Part shown: one piece after another, positions 1-9,714 of the stretch
How positions within the stretch are numbered: the first letter of the stretch is position 1
Layout: every line of letters begins with the position of its first letter
Origin: an uncultured Bacteroidales bacterium
GTDB taxonomy: Bacteria > Bacteroidota > Bacteroidia > Bacteroidales > Muribaculaceae
Direction of reading: 5' to 3'
Length of the DNA stretch: 64,000 bases
Assembly: GCA_902776435.1 (NCBI GenBank)
Contig: CACYQB010000003.1
Location: forward strand, 88,621-152,620
Made by a program: the position numbers and the translations under genes
The notes under the pieces: model-generated
What the model saw: only the letters and a program-made list of their open reading frames with translations
Databases searched by the model: none
What the model was told of the DNA's origin: nothing

Positions 1-3000
1 CAGGATCCATAAAGGGATCGAGCATCCAGAATTGGATATACTCGATATTAGATTGCTCAAAGTTGGTGTTTTCGATCTTGCGCATGATACCACCCCAGCG
101 CTTCTCGGGGAAGAGCAGATAACCGTCCTGGTCAACATTGGTGCCATCAAGGTTGTACGGGCCACGTTCACGAGGATAGAACGAAAGGTTCAGCGTCTGG
201 ATAACCGAAGACTCACCATAGTTCAGCTCACGACCAGGGAACACCTCACTGAAGGCCACCTCGCGGGCATAAGGATAAGAGAGCGCGTCGAGGTCATTCT
301 TGATGTATCCTGGGGCATAAGAAGAATTACGCTGAGTGAACAGTCGGTCCACATAATACCATGAAAGCAACGCACGGTTCTTGCCATAGGCCACATCACC
401 GTTTAGAGTGGCCTCGGGGAACAAGGGTGATTCACTATTGGGATCGGACGGCGTAGAGGACAGGAACCACGAATAAGGCGAGCGCATATCGATACCCGAC
501 TGGGTAGATTCAAAGTCATCAATGTAAGAACTACCCGAGTTGGATCCGGTCTTAGCCTGATGAGGCATTAATTGTGCGAAGTCACCTCTGAAGTTCAAGG
601 TCGAGGGCGCAACTGCATTGACGGTGGGTATCTTGTTCAGCAAGTTTGTCAACCACATGAACTGCGTGTTATAAGACAGATTCACGCCCCAAATGGTGTT
701 GTTGACCAACTCACTACCGATTGCCACCTTGTCACCAATGGCCTTCTCTCCATAATGCATGATGGTACCGCCGATATGGAAATCCTTGTTAAAGGCATAA
801 TCCAGATCAAGACCTAATAGTGTCTTGCGTTGCATGCTGAAGGTGGACTGGTTCTCAAGCGAGACACTGACATTGGTACCTGCATCAATGATACTCTGGT
901 TGGTAATCGTCACGGTACCCATCACATAGTCCACAGTGTAGTCACTATTCTCGGTCAAGGTTACACCGCCCGCGGTAACGACCACTGAGCCTCGTGCCAC
1001 GTTAGTCGCATTCAATCGGATGACACTACCCGAGCTGGACTGGTATTCACCAGCCAAGACAAACTTATTCTTGTCGCTGAACTGCTGGGCAACAGTGAGC
1101 GTCGAGTCATAAAGCTCAGTGTAGATGTATTTCTCGGCAATCGCGTCATCATGGAACTTGGAACGCAAGTGCTCACCGAAAGGCTCAACTACAGGGAAGA
1201 TAATTTTACCAGTCTTAGACTGGACTGTATAGCCCTCAAGGTAGTCAAACTTACCATCGATATTGGTCTCCTGATTGGCATCCAGTCGGTCCAAGTTCAT
1301 CACCTGCAGCAGCGGTACACCATTGATTGCTCCAGCAGGGATATAGGTCAATTCATTACCTGTCGTGTCGCTCAGGTACTTGATATTAAGTTTAAAGTTA
1401 TTCTTCTGAATGGAATATGCACCCAGGGCATAGACATTCTTCATTGCCAAATCCCACATGGGATAATAGGGTGAAGATGTAGTACCCTTGAGCAACTTCA
1501 CATACAACGATTGATCAGTCGAAGTGATGTCACTGGAAAACTCACCCACCTGATAAGTTTGACCGCCATAAGTATATTGATAGGCCACAGCCAAGATTTC
1601 GTCGCTCGACAATGCGGTATTGAGCATGATGTAGCCCAAACTGGGATTCAAGGTATATTCTGCTGTTGTCAGAAGACGGGCACTTTCAATCTTCTCATAG
1701 TCCCTACCACCCTCGAAACCATAACTCTTTAACGGAGCGAGTGCGGCCGATGCTTTGCTCATGTAACGGGCATCAGGATAATTGTCCTTAATCTCATCCA
1801 TCAAGGTATTGGATGAATTGTCGGGTAACGAACCCGATTGACCGATCCAATGGGGGTTCAAAATATTAATTTCTTCGCCTTCACCCACATCCATGAAACC
1901 CATGATGTGGCGCGACTCATTGTAGTTGTTGCGCTTATTGGTGATCCACACCTCAATACGGGTGATGTGCATACCCGAAGACACAAGGGGTAACTTGGAA
2001 CACCATTCATCGTAGTGATCACGGAAGAAATGTGACAGGAAGAAGTTGCGGTTCTGGTCATACTTATCGGCAGAAAGGTAGAACTCTGTAGTCTGAGAAC
2101 CACCCTTACTGCTTACTGTCTGGCTTTCACTGTTCTGCTGTGAAACAAGGGCCGTCGCAGTCAGTTTACCAAACTGCAACTTGGTCTTGACACCAAACAG
2201 AGCAGCACTACCACGAATCAGTTGCGATCCCGTGGTCATGCTCACATTACCAGCCTCAATATTCTTGATGATTTCATCTTCCTTGCCCTCATAGGCCAAC
2301 TTAAGGTTCTTGCTGTCGAAGTCAAACGTTGCACCCGTATTGTAGGACATGCTAAAACGCATCTTATCACCGACCGACGCCGTGATATTGGCCTGGATCT
2401 TCTGGTCAAAGTCGAAATAGGACTTGCGGCGTTGCGATACAGACAAGGCAGGGTTATCAGTCGAATTGGTTTTAACACCCATGTTGATGGTCACCGAACC
2501 GGTGGTCTTGAGTTGCACACCACCAGGACCGAACACTTTCTCCAATGGGCCCATACCAAACTGCATGTCCAGGAAGTTGAACGGGTCCTTCTCTTTGTCC
2601 TGAGCACTCTCGGCATTCTTTTGGCGGTAGTACTCCATCATCGAGCGGCGGAAGTCCATGTTACTGTACTCGTCGGACGACATGATGTAAGGAGTTACAA
2701 TGTCATTGTCTCCCAAACGTGTGTGAATGACATAACAACCCGTTTCGGGATCAAATTCCACAACGCTGGTGATGTTAGAGGGCGTTTTCAGGTCGGCAGC
2801 ATATTCTCTGTTGTCCTGCACATCATCATAGTTCTGCGGGACAGTATGCTTCACGTTATACTGAAGGTCTAATTGTGGCGTCTTCTGTTGCTGAGCCGAA
2901 GGACGCGTATCGGGAGGTGGCGGGGGCGGCGGTAAAGTGCTGGTCACATATTGTGCCAACAACGTATCATTACCCGCCCACAAGCCAATGAGCGTTCCTA

Positions 3001-3037
3001 TAATGACGGCAAAAATTATTTTTTTTCGGTTCAGCAT
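1..3037 (-). CDS. sprA: SprA/Sov, type IX secretion outer-membrane translocon (N-terminal part, cut by window edge)
   Basis: Reading leftwards from the ATG at 3037 the frame stays open for 1012 codons to the window edge, so the C-terminal part is missing; SprA proteins are usually about 2400 residues. The N terminus is MLNRKKIIFAVIIGTLIG, a signal peptide, followed by a proline run (PPPPPPP) and TPQLDLQYNVKHTVPQNYD, which I recognise as the start of the SprA/Sov family. The body has the family's wording (for example KVFGPGGVQLKTTGSV and FDFDSKNLKLAYEGKEDE). SprA is the very large outer-membrane beta-barrel through which type IX cargo leaves the periplasm; it is required for gliding in Flavobacterium and gingipain export in Porphyromonas. 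It sits 58 nt downstream of ruvA, an order common in Bacteroidetes. No own promoter is obvious, so it is probably co-transcribed with ruvA. Confidence 0.93.
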   Translation of the reverse strand, partial: MLNRKKIIFAVIIGTLIGLWAGNDTLLAQYVTSTLPPPPPPPDTRPSAQQQKTPQLDLQYNVKHTVPQNYDDVQDNREYAADLKTPSNITSVVEFDPETGCYVIHTRLGDNDIVTPYIMSSDEYSNMDFRRSMMEYYRQKNAESAQDKEKDPFNFLDMQFGMGPLEKVFGPGGVQLKTTGSVTINMGVKTNSTDNPALSVSQRRKSYFDFDQKIQANITASVGDKMRFSMSYNTGATFDFDSKNLKLAYEGKEDEIIKNIEAGNVSMTTGSQLIRGSAALFGVKTKLQFGKLTATALVSQQNSESQTVSSKGGSQTTEFYLSADKYDQNRNFFLSHFFRDHYDEWCSKLPLVSSGMHITRIEVWITNKRNNYNESRHIMGFMDVGEGEEINILNPHWIGQSGSLPDNSSNTLMDEIKDNYPDARYMSKASAALAPLKSYGFEGGRDYEKIESARLLTTAEYTLNPSLGYIMLNTALSSDEILAVAYQYTYGGQTYQVGEFSSDITSTDQSLYVKLLKGTTSSPYYPMWDLAMKNVYALGAYSIQKNNFKLNIKYLSDTTGNELTYIPAGAINGVPLLQVMNLDRLDANQETNIDGKFDYLEGYTVQSKTGKIIFPVVEPFGEHLRSKFHDDAIAEKYIYTELYDSTLTVAQQFSDKNKFVLAGEYQSSSGSVIRLNATNVARGSVVVTAGGVTLTENSDYTVDYVMGTVTITNQSIIDAGTNVSVSLENQSTFSMQRKTLLGLDLDYAFNKDFHIGGTIMHYGEKAIGDKVAIGSELVNNTIWGVNLSYNTQFMWLTNLLNKIPTVNAVAPSTLNFRGDFAQLMPHQAKTGSNSGSSYIDDFESTQSGIDMRSPYSWFLSSTPSDPNSESPLFPEATLNGDVAYGKNRALLSWYYVDRLFTQRNSSYAPGYIKNDLDALSYPYAREVAFSEVFPGRELNYGESSVIQTLNLSFYPRERGPYNLDGTNVDQDGYLLFPEKRWGGIMRKIENTNFEQSNIEYIQFWMLDPFMDP

Positions 3038-3095
3038 GAACTTTTTTATCAATAATTATCTTCACAAGCAGCCCAACAGCCCAAGACCATTAACA

Positions 3096-3689
3096 TCACA
3101 TCATCTTGAGTGCCTGCTTAATCGCGTCTTCAACACTCAAGCCCGGATTCTTGGAAATCAGCGACTTGAGTGCCTTTTGTGAGGCCTGCTGGGAAAAACC
3201 CAACATGACGAGAGCGGCAAGCGCTTCATCATAAACAAGACCAGCAGGTTGGCCCGCTTGTTCTAATAACGTATCACCAGTGGGTTTTATTTTATCTTTC
3301 AGGTCAACTATTATTCGTTGGGCAGTTTTTGCTCCCACACCTTTCACGGCTTTGAACATGGCGATATTGTTGCCTGTAATAGCCTGTGACAATTCATCAA
3401 CTGTCATTGAGGACAGAATAACCCTAGCCGTGTTAGGGCCAACGCCCGAAACTGATATGAGCAAGAGGAAAGCCTCTCTCTCCTTCCTCGATGCAAAACC
3501 ATAGAGGGTGTGAGCATCCTCACGAATGACCTCATGCACAAATAACATCGCAGTATCGTTCTTGCTCCCACGATTAAGCACATCATAGGTATTGAGTGAG
3601 ATATTCAACATGTAGCCCATGCCATGATTGTCAACTACCACATAGGCAGGGTTGAGTTCGGCTATCGTTCCTTTGATATAATCTAACAT
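3096..3689 (-). CDS. ruvA: Holliday junction branch migration protein RuvA
   Basis: A 197-residue protein of normal RuvA length. It begins MLDYIKGTIAELNPAYVVVD (the OB-fold domain I, about residues 1-63), has the helix-hairpin-helix segments around LLLISVSGVGPNTARVIL and AVKGVGAKTAQRIIVDLKDK (about residues 75-135), and ends in the small domain III (EALAALVMLGFSQQASQKAL) that contacts RuvB. RuvA tetramers hold Holliday junctions in a square-planar form and recruit the RuvB motor. The start lies 4 nt after the stop of the upstream subtilase, so the two are co-transcribed, and sprA follows. The protease neighbours are probably not functionally linked. Confidence 0.97.
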   Translation of the reverse strand: MLDYIKGTIAELNPAYVVVDNHGMGYMLNISLNTYDVLNRGSKNDTAMLFVHEVIREDAHTLYGFASRKEREAFLLLISVSGVGPNTARVILSSMTVDELSQAITGNNIAMFKAVKGVGAKTAQRIIVDLKDKIKPTGDTLLEQAGQPAGLVYDEALAALVMLGFSQQASQKALKSLISKNPGLSVEDAIKQALKMM

Positions 3690-3693
3690 AATC

Positions 3694-5811
3694 TCAGTTC
3701 TTTAAAATCAATTCAATCACACTGTTGACGTCACCAAGCTGAATTTCACCGTCTCTATTCACATCGGCACGAATCATGGTGGCAGCGTCGCGATACATAG
3801 ATGAGCCGAGGATGATGTCAATAACTATCATGACATCGGCTATATTCACCTCCCCGTCATTATTCGCATCTCCTTTCAATAGATAATTATCAATTATATG
3901 ATTGACAGCGGCTTGAACATCAAGTTTCCCGCATCCCCATTGCTCAGGATTACCATCAATCACGTAAGAATCCCGCTTCGATGTCGCCTTTAAGACATCA
4001 CGCACCATATTTGCATTGAGTTGTGGATGCAATTGCAACATCAGCGCGACGCAGCCGGTTACCACTGGGGCAGACATTGATGTTCCCTGGTTGACGTAAT
4101 AAGGATATTCAATCCCATCGACAGTTGCGGGAATCGTCCAGGTCCTTTGCACTGCATCAGTTTCATATCTGCTGGCCGAGGAAATGACAGAATAGCCAGG
4201 GGCGCAAACATCTGGTCTTGAAATGCCTCGTTCATCGGGTCCAAATGACGAAAATGTCGCAATATCAGTAGGATAACTACCATTTATAACGACAGGGTCA
4301 CCACTCATGTTGATATAACTTGCTCGCGTGCAATAAGCACCAACAGAAATCACATCATCGGTCGTCGCCATATCACTGATGGACCCTACCGGCGATCCGC
4401 CTGTCATACCAGGCAGGTTAAATGTGTAGAAATACGTGTTTTTAGTACTCCATCCCGATAGCGATGTTGACTGATTGGCCATATATTGGATTCCAACCAA
4501 AAAGCCTGACACCAGCGACGTCGCATCAAATATCCAGTACGAATGGAAACGTCCGTTCTCGCTTTCTGTTCCATCAGCATTAAATTGAGGCTCAACGGCA
4601 TTCACATATTGAAACTCACCCGTATAATAATCGCCAAAGCACAGGTCTTTCTCACTGCTTACCGTAAAGACACTATCCTCGGGCAATGCGCCGATCCAAG
4701 GGGAAGCATATACCATTTCACCCGTCTGTCGGTTGATGATGACAATGCGTGACAAGTGCTCCTGGGGTCCATCATTCCACATGCTTACGTACCCCTCACG
4801 CTGCATGCCTCCCCAACGGTTACGCAACAGCGTTGTCACCGTGTCGCGTTCGCCTGTCAAGTTCCGGTGAAAGCAGATGGGCGCATCGCCATCATTCCCA
4901 GCCGACAACACACAAATATGTCCTGGTCCTGAGAGTGAAGAAAAAGTCCTGCACAGGAATGACGACCCGTCGTTGGGTCCATCATTGCTGCCGAGACTCA
5001 TGTTGATGACACAGGGTTTACCTACCCTATCAGCATAGTCGAAGATATAACGGACTCCGTTAGCAATATTAACATCAGTCAATTCATTTTCAGGCATTCC
5101 ACATACCACGATATCAGCAGCTGGGGCCACGCCATATAAGCCGTTAGACATATAGCTGCCGGCGGCAGTTCCTGTCGTGTGGGTGCCATGAGATGACCCA
5201 ACATTGTCTGTCGTAAGCAAGGATATTTCCTGAGCTGTTTCGTAGCAACTGCCAGGTAAAGTGCAATCATCGACCACAGAAGATCTACCTGTGCTATCAC
5301 ATGGCATATAGACCGCACGAACACGGGAAGTTCCATCTTGCCCACGCCAATTCACATGGTTGAAATCAAATCCAGTGTCAATCATACCCACAATAATGCC
5401 TTCACCACGCAGGGGGGCGACTAAGCCTTTAGCTTGCAAGATATCATCGACATGGGAATAATAGCGGGCGCTGTCGTTACATAGTGTCACATGACGCCCC
5501 AGGGCGATATGAGACACCCCAGAGATTCGAGACACTTCATTCAGCCTCTCTTCAGGAAAGCTCGCAGTCAAAAAGCCATCAAATACAGCATTAACTTCAA
5601 CTCCTGCAGCCTTCAACGAGTCAATTACAGCTTGATTGCCAAATGCAATGAACGCGTGAAGGTCATGAGAGCGGGATTCAGGAATGCCGCGATTACGTAA
5701 TTCGCTCTTACTGAACAGCATGAAACGGGAAGACGCACTCAACAAATCACCCGCCCAAGCCATCGGCTTGAGAAACAGAAACAACGATATTATCAGGATG
5801 GCCCTGTTCAC
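3694..5811 (-). CDS. Secreted subtilisin-like serine protease with C-terminal dockerin-like pair (copy 1)
   Basis: A 705-residue S8-family peptidase. The start is GTG; its G is the last base of the TAG stop of the upstream paralogue (TAGTG, one-base overlap), which implies translational coupling. The signal peptide is MNRAILIISLFLFLKPMAWA. The catalytic triad is intact: Asp145 (VGMIDTGFDFNH), His208 (SSHGTHTTGTAAG) and Ser578 (GTSMSAPVVTG). The residues between His and Ser are interrupted by a long insert, as in many Bacteroidetes S8 enzymes. The last about 60 residues hold two calcium-loop repeats (DANNDGEVNIADV and DVNRDGEIQLGDV), a dockerin type I-like module that ends four residues before the stop. 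Substrate is unknown. It is a tandem duplicate of the next gene upstream but well diverged from it. Confidence 0.9.
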   Translation of the reverse strand: MNRAILIISLFLFLKPMAWAGDLLSASSRFMLFSKSELRNRGIPESRSHDLHAFIAFGNQAVIDSLKAAGVEVNAVFDGFLTASFPEERLNEVSRISGVSHIALGRHVTLCNDSARYYSHVDDILQAKGLVAPLRGEGIIVGMIDTGFDFNHVNWRGQDGTSRVRAVYMPCDSTGRSSVVDDCTLPGSCYETAQEISLLTTDNVGSSHGTHTTGTAAGSYMSNGLYGVAPAADIVVCGMPENELTDVNIANGVRYIFDYADRVGKPCVINMSLGSNDGPNDGSSFLCRTFSSLSGPGHICVLSAGNDGDAPICFHRNLTGERDTVTTLLRNRWGGMQREGYVSMWNDGPQEHLSRIVIINRQTGEMVYASPWIGALPEDSVFTVSSEKDLCFGDYYTGEFQYVNAVEPQFNADGTESENGRFHSYWIFDATSLVSGFLVGIQYMANQSTSLSGWSTKNTYFYTFNLPGMTGGSPVGSISDMATTDDVISVGAYCTRASYINMSGDPVVINGSYPTDIATFSSFGPDERGISRPDVCAPGYSVISSASRYETDAVQRTWTIPATVDGIEYPYYVNQGTSMSAPVVTGCVALMLQLHPQLNANMVRDVLKATSKRDSYVIDGNPEQWGCGKLDVQAAVNHIIDNYLLKGDANNDGEVNIADVMIVIDIILGSSMYRDAATMIRADVNRDGEIQLGDVNSVIELILKN

Positions 5812-7847
5812 TAATTGCCGTTAAGAATCAGGTCGATGATTGAATTGACATCGCTGATGGTCACCTCGCCATCATCGTTCACATCAGCACGGTACATGGT
5901 ATCATCATCAACATCACCGCCAAGGATGATATCAATCGTCAGATTAATGTCACTGATAGTTATCTCACCATCATTATTGACATCACCGTTCTTGACATTG
6001 ATGTGCAACACCTGCCTCATGCCAGCCATGGCATCCAACTTGCCAGCGCCCCAGCATTCCCTGTCGCCCTGAATCATCTGCAAGTCCTTATAACTGGTGT
6101 TCTTGATGATTTTCCTCACGTCGGCTGTACTGAGGTTAGGATTAGCCTGCATCCACAACGCCACTGTGCCTGAGACAACTGCCGCCGACATCGAAGTACC
6201 CATATAAGGACAATAAGGATACTCAACACCATCAACGAAGACTGAAGGCTGCCAATAACGAATGTTAGGCGGATTTGTGTTATAGCGGTTACCCGAAGAC
6301 AAGACTACGCTACCGGGAGCACACACATCGGGACGAGAAATGCCATTGTCATCAGGACCATAAGATGAATTGTGGGACAGGAATGTGGGAATACTATTAC
6401 TGCGGAAATAGAGGGTGCCGTCTCGCAATGGGATATAAGCCCTGCTGTTGTAAGCGCCAACCGAAATCACGCTATCAGTTGTTGCGAAGTCACTGATAGA
6501 GCCGTGAATATCACCCTTTTCGGCCCAACTTACTCCAAATTGGCTGAAGTGAGCATACCAGGACGTCCAAATAGAAAGTTCGTTGTTCGATGGAGCAAAA
6601 TACTGCAGACCTAATACATAGTTATTAAACTTACCTTTCATGTCCACCGTGCACAGCGAATTGGGGCGTCCATAAAAGTCATACGTACCCCTGATGGCCA
6701 CATTACCAGTAAAATACTGCGCCAACGCTGTGTCGGTCTCGGTTGAAATTTCAGCATAAGAGCCTTGAGGGACAGCACCATAGGGACGAGTACTGTAAAC
6801 AATCTCCTTATTCTGGGTGTTCACAACCACAAGCCTGGCATTGAAAGGCTTCTTCTGTTTGCTCCAGGCATTGATATTACCTGAAAGGTTCGTACCGCCC
6901 CAAGGACCAATCAACAGAACCGTTGCCGTGTCTTCCTTGCTGGCAAGTTCCCTGTGGACATAGACCGGATTATCACCATCATTTCCTGCAGGAACCACAA
7001 ACACACGGCCAGGGCCAGACAGTTCTTCACACACGCGGTTAAGATAGGAAGTGCCATCGTGCGGGCCGATATTGGTGCCCACACTCATGTTAATTACACA
7101 GGGCTTACCTGCACGCCTGGCATAATCACAGATGTAGCTGATGCAGTTAGACACGACGACATCATTCAGTTTGTCTTCAGGAACGCCGCAAGCGACGATA
7201 TCAGCTTCAGGAGCAACGCCATACCAGCCGTTGTCACGATAAGAGCCAGCTGCGGTTCCTGCGGTGTGAGTGCCATGAGTTGAGTTCGGGTCATCAGTCG
7301 TTAATTGAGCGATTTCATCAGGCTTCTCATAATAACTACCGGGTAGTCGTATCGCCCTAACTACAGGTTGAGTACCACTATTGTCATAGGGCATATACAC
7401 GGCCTTGACGCGAGTCTTACCTTCCTCGTCCCAGAAGTTGATGTGGTTATAGTCAAAACCGCCATCAATGACACCGACAATGACACCTTTACCCGTATAG
7501 GGCATTTCCAGACCTGCGCCAAGATGCACAGGGTCAACACGAGAAAAATAGCGAGCACTATCGGAGCATGTTTCGATATATACAGACCTTGTCACACCTT
7601 TCACGCCATTAATGGCCATGATAGTCGATGGCTCAACGCCAGCATTAATGCGAGCCGCGATAAAGTCATCAAACCTTGAAGTAATCGTCACGCCCGCAGC
7701 ATTCAACTGATACTGCAACATCTCGTCAAGCTGTTCTACTTCGATAAACGCTTCGTAGAAATCATTTGAAGAGTTTTGAGCATACGTCATTGACGTGGCG
7801 CAAGTCATGGCCACAAGCAATGAGATCAATAGGGTAATCCTTTTCAT
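5811..7847 (-). CDS. Secreted subtilisin-like serine protease with C-terminal dockerin-like pair (copy 2)
   Basis: A 678-residue S8-family peptidase and the first gene of the cluster. The signal peptide is MKRITLLISLLVAMTCATSMTYA, ending before QNSSND. The triad is Asp128 (VGVIDGGFDYNH), His191 (STHGTHTAGTAAG) and Ser552 (GTSMSAAVVSG). The C terminus is a dockerin-like pair, DVNNDGEITISDI and DVNDDGEVTISDV, ending IIDLILNGN. Extracellular proteolysis is inferred from family and signal peptide. A -7 box (TATTTTTG) lies about 45 nt upstream. The stop codon overlaps the start of the second subtilase by one base. Confidence 0.9.
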   Translation of the reverse strand: MKRITLLISLLVAMTCATSMTYAQNSSNDFYEAFIEVEQLDEMLQYQLNAAGVTITSRFDDFIAARINAGVEPSTIMAINGVKGVTRSVYIETCSDSARYFSRVDPVHLGAGLEMPYTGKGVIVGVIDGGFDYNHINFWDEEGKTRVKAVYMPYDNSGTQPVVRAIRLPGSYYEKPDEIAQLTTDDPNSTHGTHTAGTAAGSYRDNGWYGVAPEADIVACGVPEDKLNDVVVSNCISYICDYARRAGKPCVINMSVGTNIGPHDGTSYLNRVCEELSGPGRVFVVPAGNDGDNPVYVHRELASKEDTATVLLIGPWGGTNLSGNINAWSKQKKPFNARLVVVNTQNKEIVYSTRPYGAVPQGSYAEISTETDTALAQYFTGNVAIRGTYDFYGRPNSLCTVDMKGKFNNYVLGLQYFAPSNNELSIWTSWYAHFSQFGVSWAEKGDIHGSISDFATTDSVISVGAYNSRAYIPLRDGTLYFRSNSIPTFLSHNSSYGPDDNGISRPDVCAPGSVVLSSGNRYNTNPPNIRYWQPSVFVDGVEYPYCPYMGTSMSAAVVSGTVALWMQANPNLSTADVRKIIKNTSYKDLQMIQGDRECWGAGKLDAMAGMRQVLHINVKNGDVNNDGEITISDINLTIDIILGGDVDDDTMYRADVNDDGEVTISDVNSIIDLILNGN

Positions 7848-7891
7848 ATCATTAATTTTTGTTAGTATTCTATTGAGTTATAATCAAACTG

Positions 7892-7899
7892 CAAAAATA
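7892..7899 (-). promoter_or_regulatory. -7 box of the subtilase-ruvA-sprA transcript
   Basis: On the minus strand the bases read TATTTTTG, matching the Bacteroidetes -7 consensus TAnnTTTG, about 45 nt before the subtilase ATG. A -33 TTTG at the right spacing is not evident. Confidence 0.4.
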
Positions 7900-7942
7900 A
7901 TAAAAAAACAGCTCAAATCAGTATTTTTCAGCAAAAAACAAT

Positions 7943-7974
7943 AAAAACGGGTGGCCGACAAGATACAGCCACCC
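7943..7974 (-). terminator. Rho-independent terminator of the TPR gene
   Basis: GGGTGGC (7949-7955) pairs with GCCACCC (7968-7974); on the minus strand the stem is followed by TTTTTAT. It lies about 30 nt after the TPR gene stop. Confidence 0.75.
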
Positions 7975-8006
7975 GCACGGGTTATAAAAAACTGAAAATT
8001 ATTCCA

Positions 8007-9632
8007 TTACTTCATGCTCTCAACATACTTGCGCAGTGAAGTGTTATCGGGGTCGTATTCAAGCCACTTCTGATAGTATCCCTTAGCGGTAGCCTTGTCA
8101 CCCTTGTTAAAGTAGTAGGTAGCAAGGTAGTTGTAGGCATACTTAAAGTAGCGTGCATAGTCGGCCTTGTTCTCTTTCTCTTCAAGAATGCTGATCAACT
8201 CGTTGTAGGCAGCCAATGCGGCACCGGTATTGTTGTCACCCTCACGCATCTTGGCGATCTTAGCCTTTTGATTCACAATCTGCACATTACGGGGAACCAG
8301 CTTGTCAACCTCGTCAACATACTTCTGTGACTTAGCAAGTGCGTCAGCCTTAGTAGCATCATCAAGGACTTCAGAGCTAGCAACGCCCAGGTAATAGTTG
8401 GACAGCATGAAGAGGTCGTTGGACTTGTGGTTGCCGCTGTCCACCAGACGCTGGTAGTACTCGGCGGCCTTTACAAAGTTCTCGGTATCGGCATAGCTGT
8501 CACCCATGTAGCGAATCAGATCCGCATTGTTGGGGTTGAGCTCAAGGGCCTTCTCATAGGCTGCGATAGCCTCCTCGGGATGGTTGGCATTCTGGAGAGC
8601 CAAACCATAGTCGGTGTAGTCGCGAACCTCGTAGTTGGAACCCTTGGGAAGAACGTTGGCAAAGAACGAGCGTCCTGCCTCAACGGCCTCAGCCCACTTT
8701 TCGAGCTGAATCAGGTTGTAAAGCTGCATACGCTTCATGTAGAACACCTTGTCATCAGTAGGATTCAGCTTATTCACAAGGCTGGTGGCCAGATCAAGCG
8801 ACTCCTGGTACTTCTCGCCGAAGAACAACAGCTGTACATAGCGCACCTCGTCCTGAGCAAAGTGGTTGGGATTCTTGATGTACTTGCCGTACTGCTCAGC
8901 GGCCTTAGCACCCAAGTTGTCTGCATAGTACTTCTCTGCAAGTTCGCGCTGAACCAGTGCCGAGTTGGGCACCTTGGCCTGCAGCTCCTCAAGACGCTCG
9001 ATAGCCATCTCGGGGTTCACGTTGAAGTAGGTGTTGGCATATTTCACATAGGCCTCAATGTTGTTGGGATCCTTGTCAAAAGCCAATTCATAGATACCGG
9101 CTGCGTTACCCCAGTCTCTCTTGTCAGCCTTGGTATCGGCCTCAAAGATATAGCTGTCAGGATCGTCGGCGTTCCACTTGCGGGCATTCTTGATGCATTT
9201 CTCAATATCCTTGGCATAGGTGGTAGGATTCGCATCATAGTATGCACGTGCAATTTCCATCTCTAACTTGGCATCCTTCTTGGACATCTTGCGTGCCTTC
9301 TCGAGCAGACTCTTCACTTCGCCACCGTTCTTGAGTGCGATAGCTGCCTGACCCACGTAGTTGTAAGGATTCATGGCGTTAGCAGCGATACCCTTCTCAA
9401 AGTTGGCAGCAGCTTCGGCTACATTACCCTGGTGCAGAGCGATCTGACCGAGATAGTAGTAGGCTTCAGCCTTGTCAGTGGTTGCAGCATTCAAGTTGCG
9501 CACAAGCAATTCCTTGGCATTGTCCAATTTGTCAACCTTGTAGTACTCAATACCGTCCTTGTAACCTTGTGCATTGGTTACCAGTGACGCACCCATTAAC
9601 ATGAGTGATGCAAATAAGAATTTCCTTTTCAT
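8007..9632 (-). CDS. Secreted tetratricopeptide repeat protein
   Basis: A 541-residue protein starting MKRKFLFASLMLMGASLVTNA, a signal peptide, then successive TPR units, for example AEAYYYLGQIALHQGNVAEA near residue 60, PDSYIFEADTKADKRDWGNA near 160, and PEEAIAAYEKALELNPNNAD around 355. TPR arrays are protein-binding scaffolds; the signal peptide places this one in the periplasm or at the outer membrane. It follows the PstS-like gene by about 80 nt on the same strand, an arrangement I know from Bacteroidales where PstS and TPR genes sit next to TonB/ExbBD systems; those are absent here. The precise role is unknown. Confidence 0.85.
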   Translation of the reverse strand: MKRKFLFASLMLMGASLVTNAQGYKDGIEYYKVDKLDNAKELLVRNLNAATTDKAEAYYYLGQIALHQGNVAEAAANFEKGIAANAMNPYNYVGQAAIALKNGGEVKSLLEKARKMSKKDAKLEMEIARAYYDANPTTYAKDIEKCIKNARKWNADDPDSYIFEADTKADKRDWGNAAGIYELAFDKDPNNIEAYVKYANTYFNVNPEMAIERLEELQAKVPNSALVQRELAEKYYADNLGAKAAEQYGKYIKNPNHFAQDEVRYVQLLFFGEKYQESLDLATSLVNKLNPTDDKVFYMKRMQLYNLIQLEKWAEAVEAGRSFFANVLPKGSNYEVRDYTDYGLALQNANHPEEAIAAYEKALELNPNNADLIRYMGDSYADTENFVKAAEYYQRLVDSGNHKSNDLFMLSNYYLGVASSEVLDDATKADALAKSQKYVDEVDKLVPRNVQIVNQKAKIAKMREGDNNTGAALAAYNELISILEEKENKADYARYFKYAYNYLATYYFNKGDKATAKGYYQKWLEYDPDNTSLRKYVESMK

Positions 9633-9714
9633 TGTAGTAACAATTTAATGTTGATATTTATAAGTTCGTTTTGTTTGATTATTCATATTGCAACTTCCGT
9701 GCCAAACATCTAAG

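Noticed and set aside
1-3037. Several small plus-strand frames in the first 3 kb
   Set aside because: They lie opposite the long open sprA frame on the minus strand and have no features of their own.
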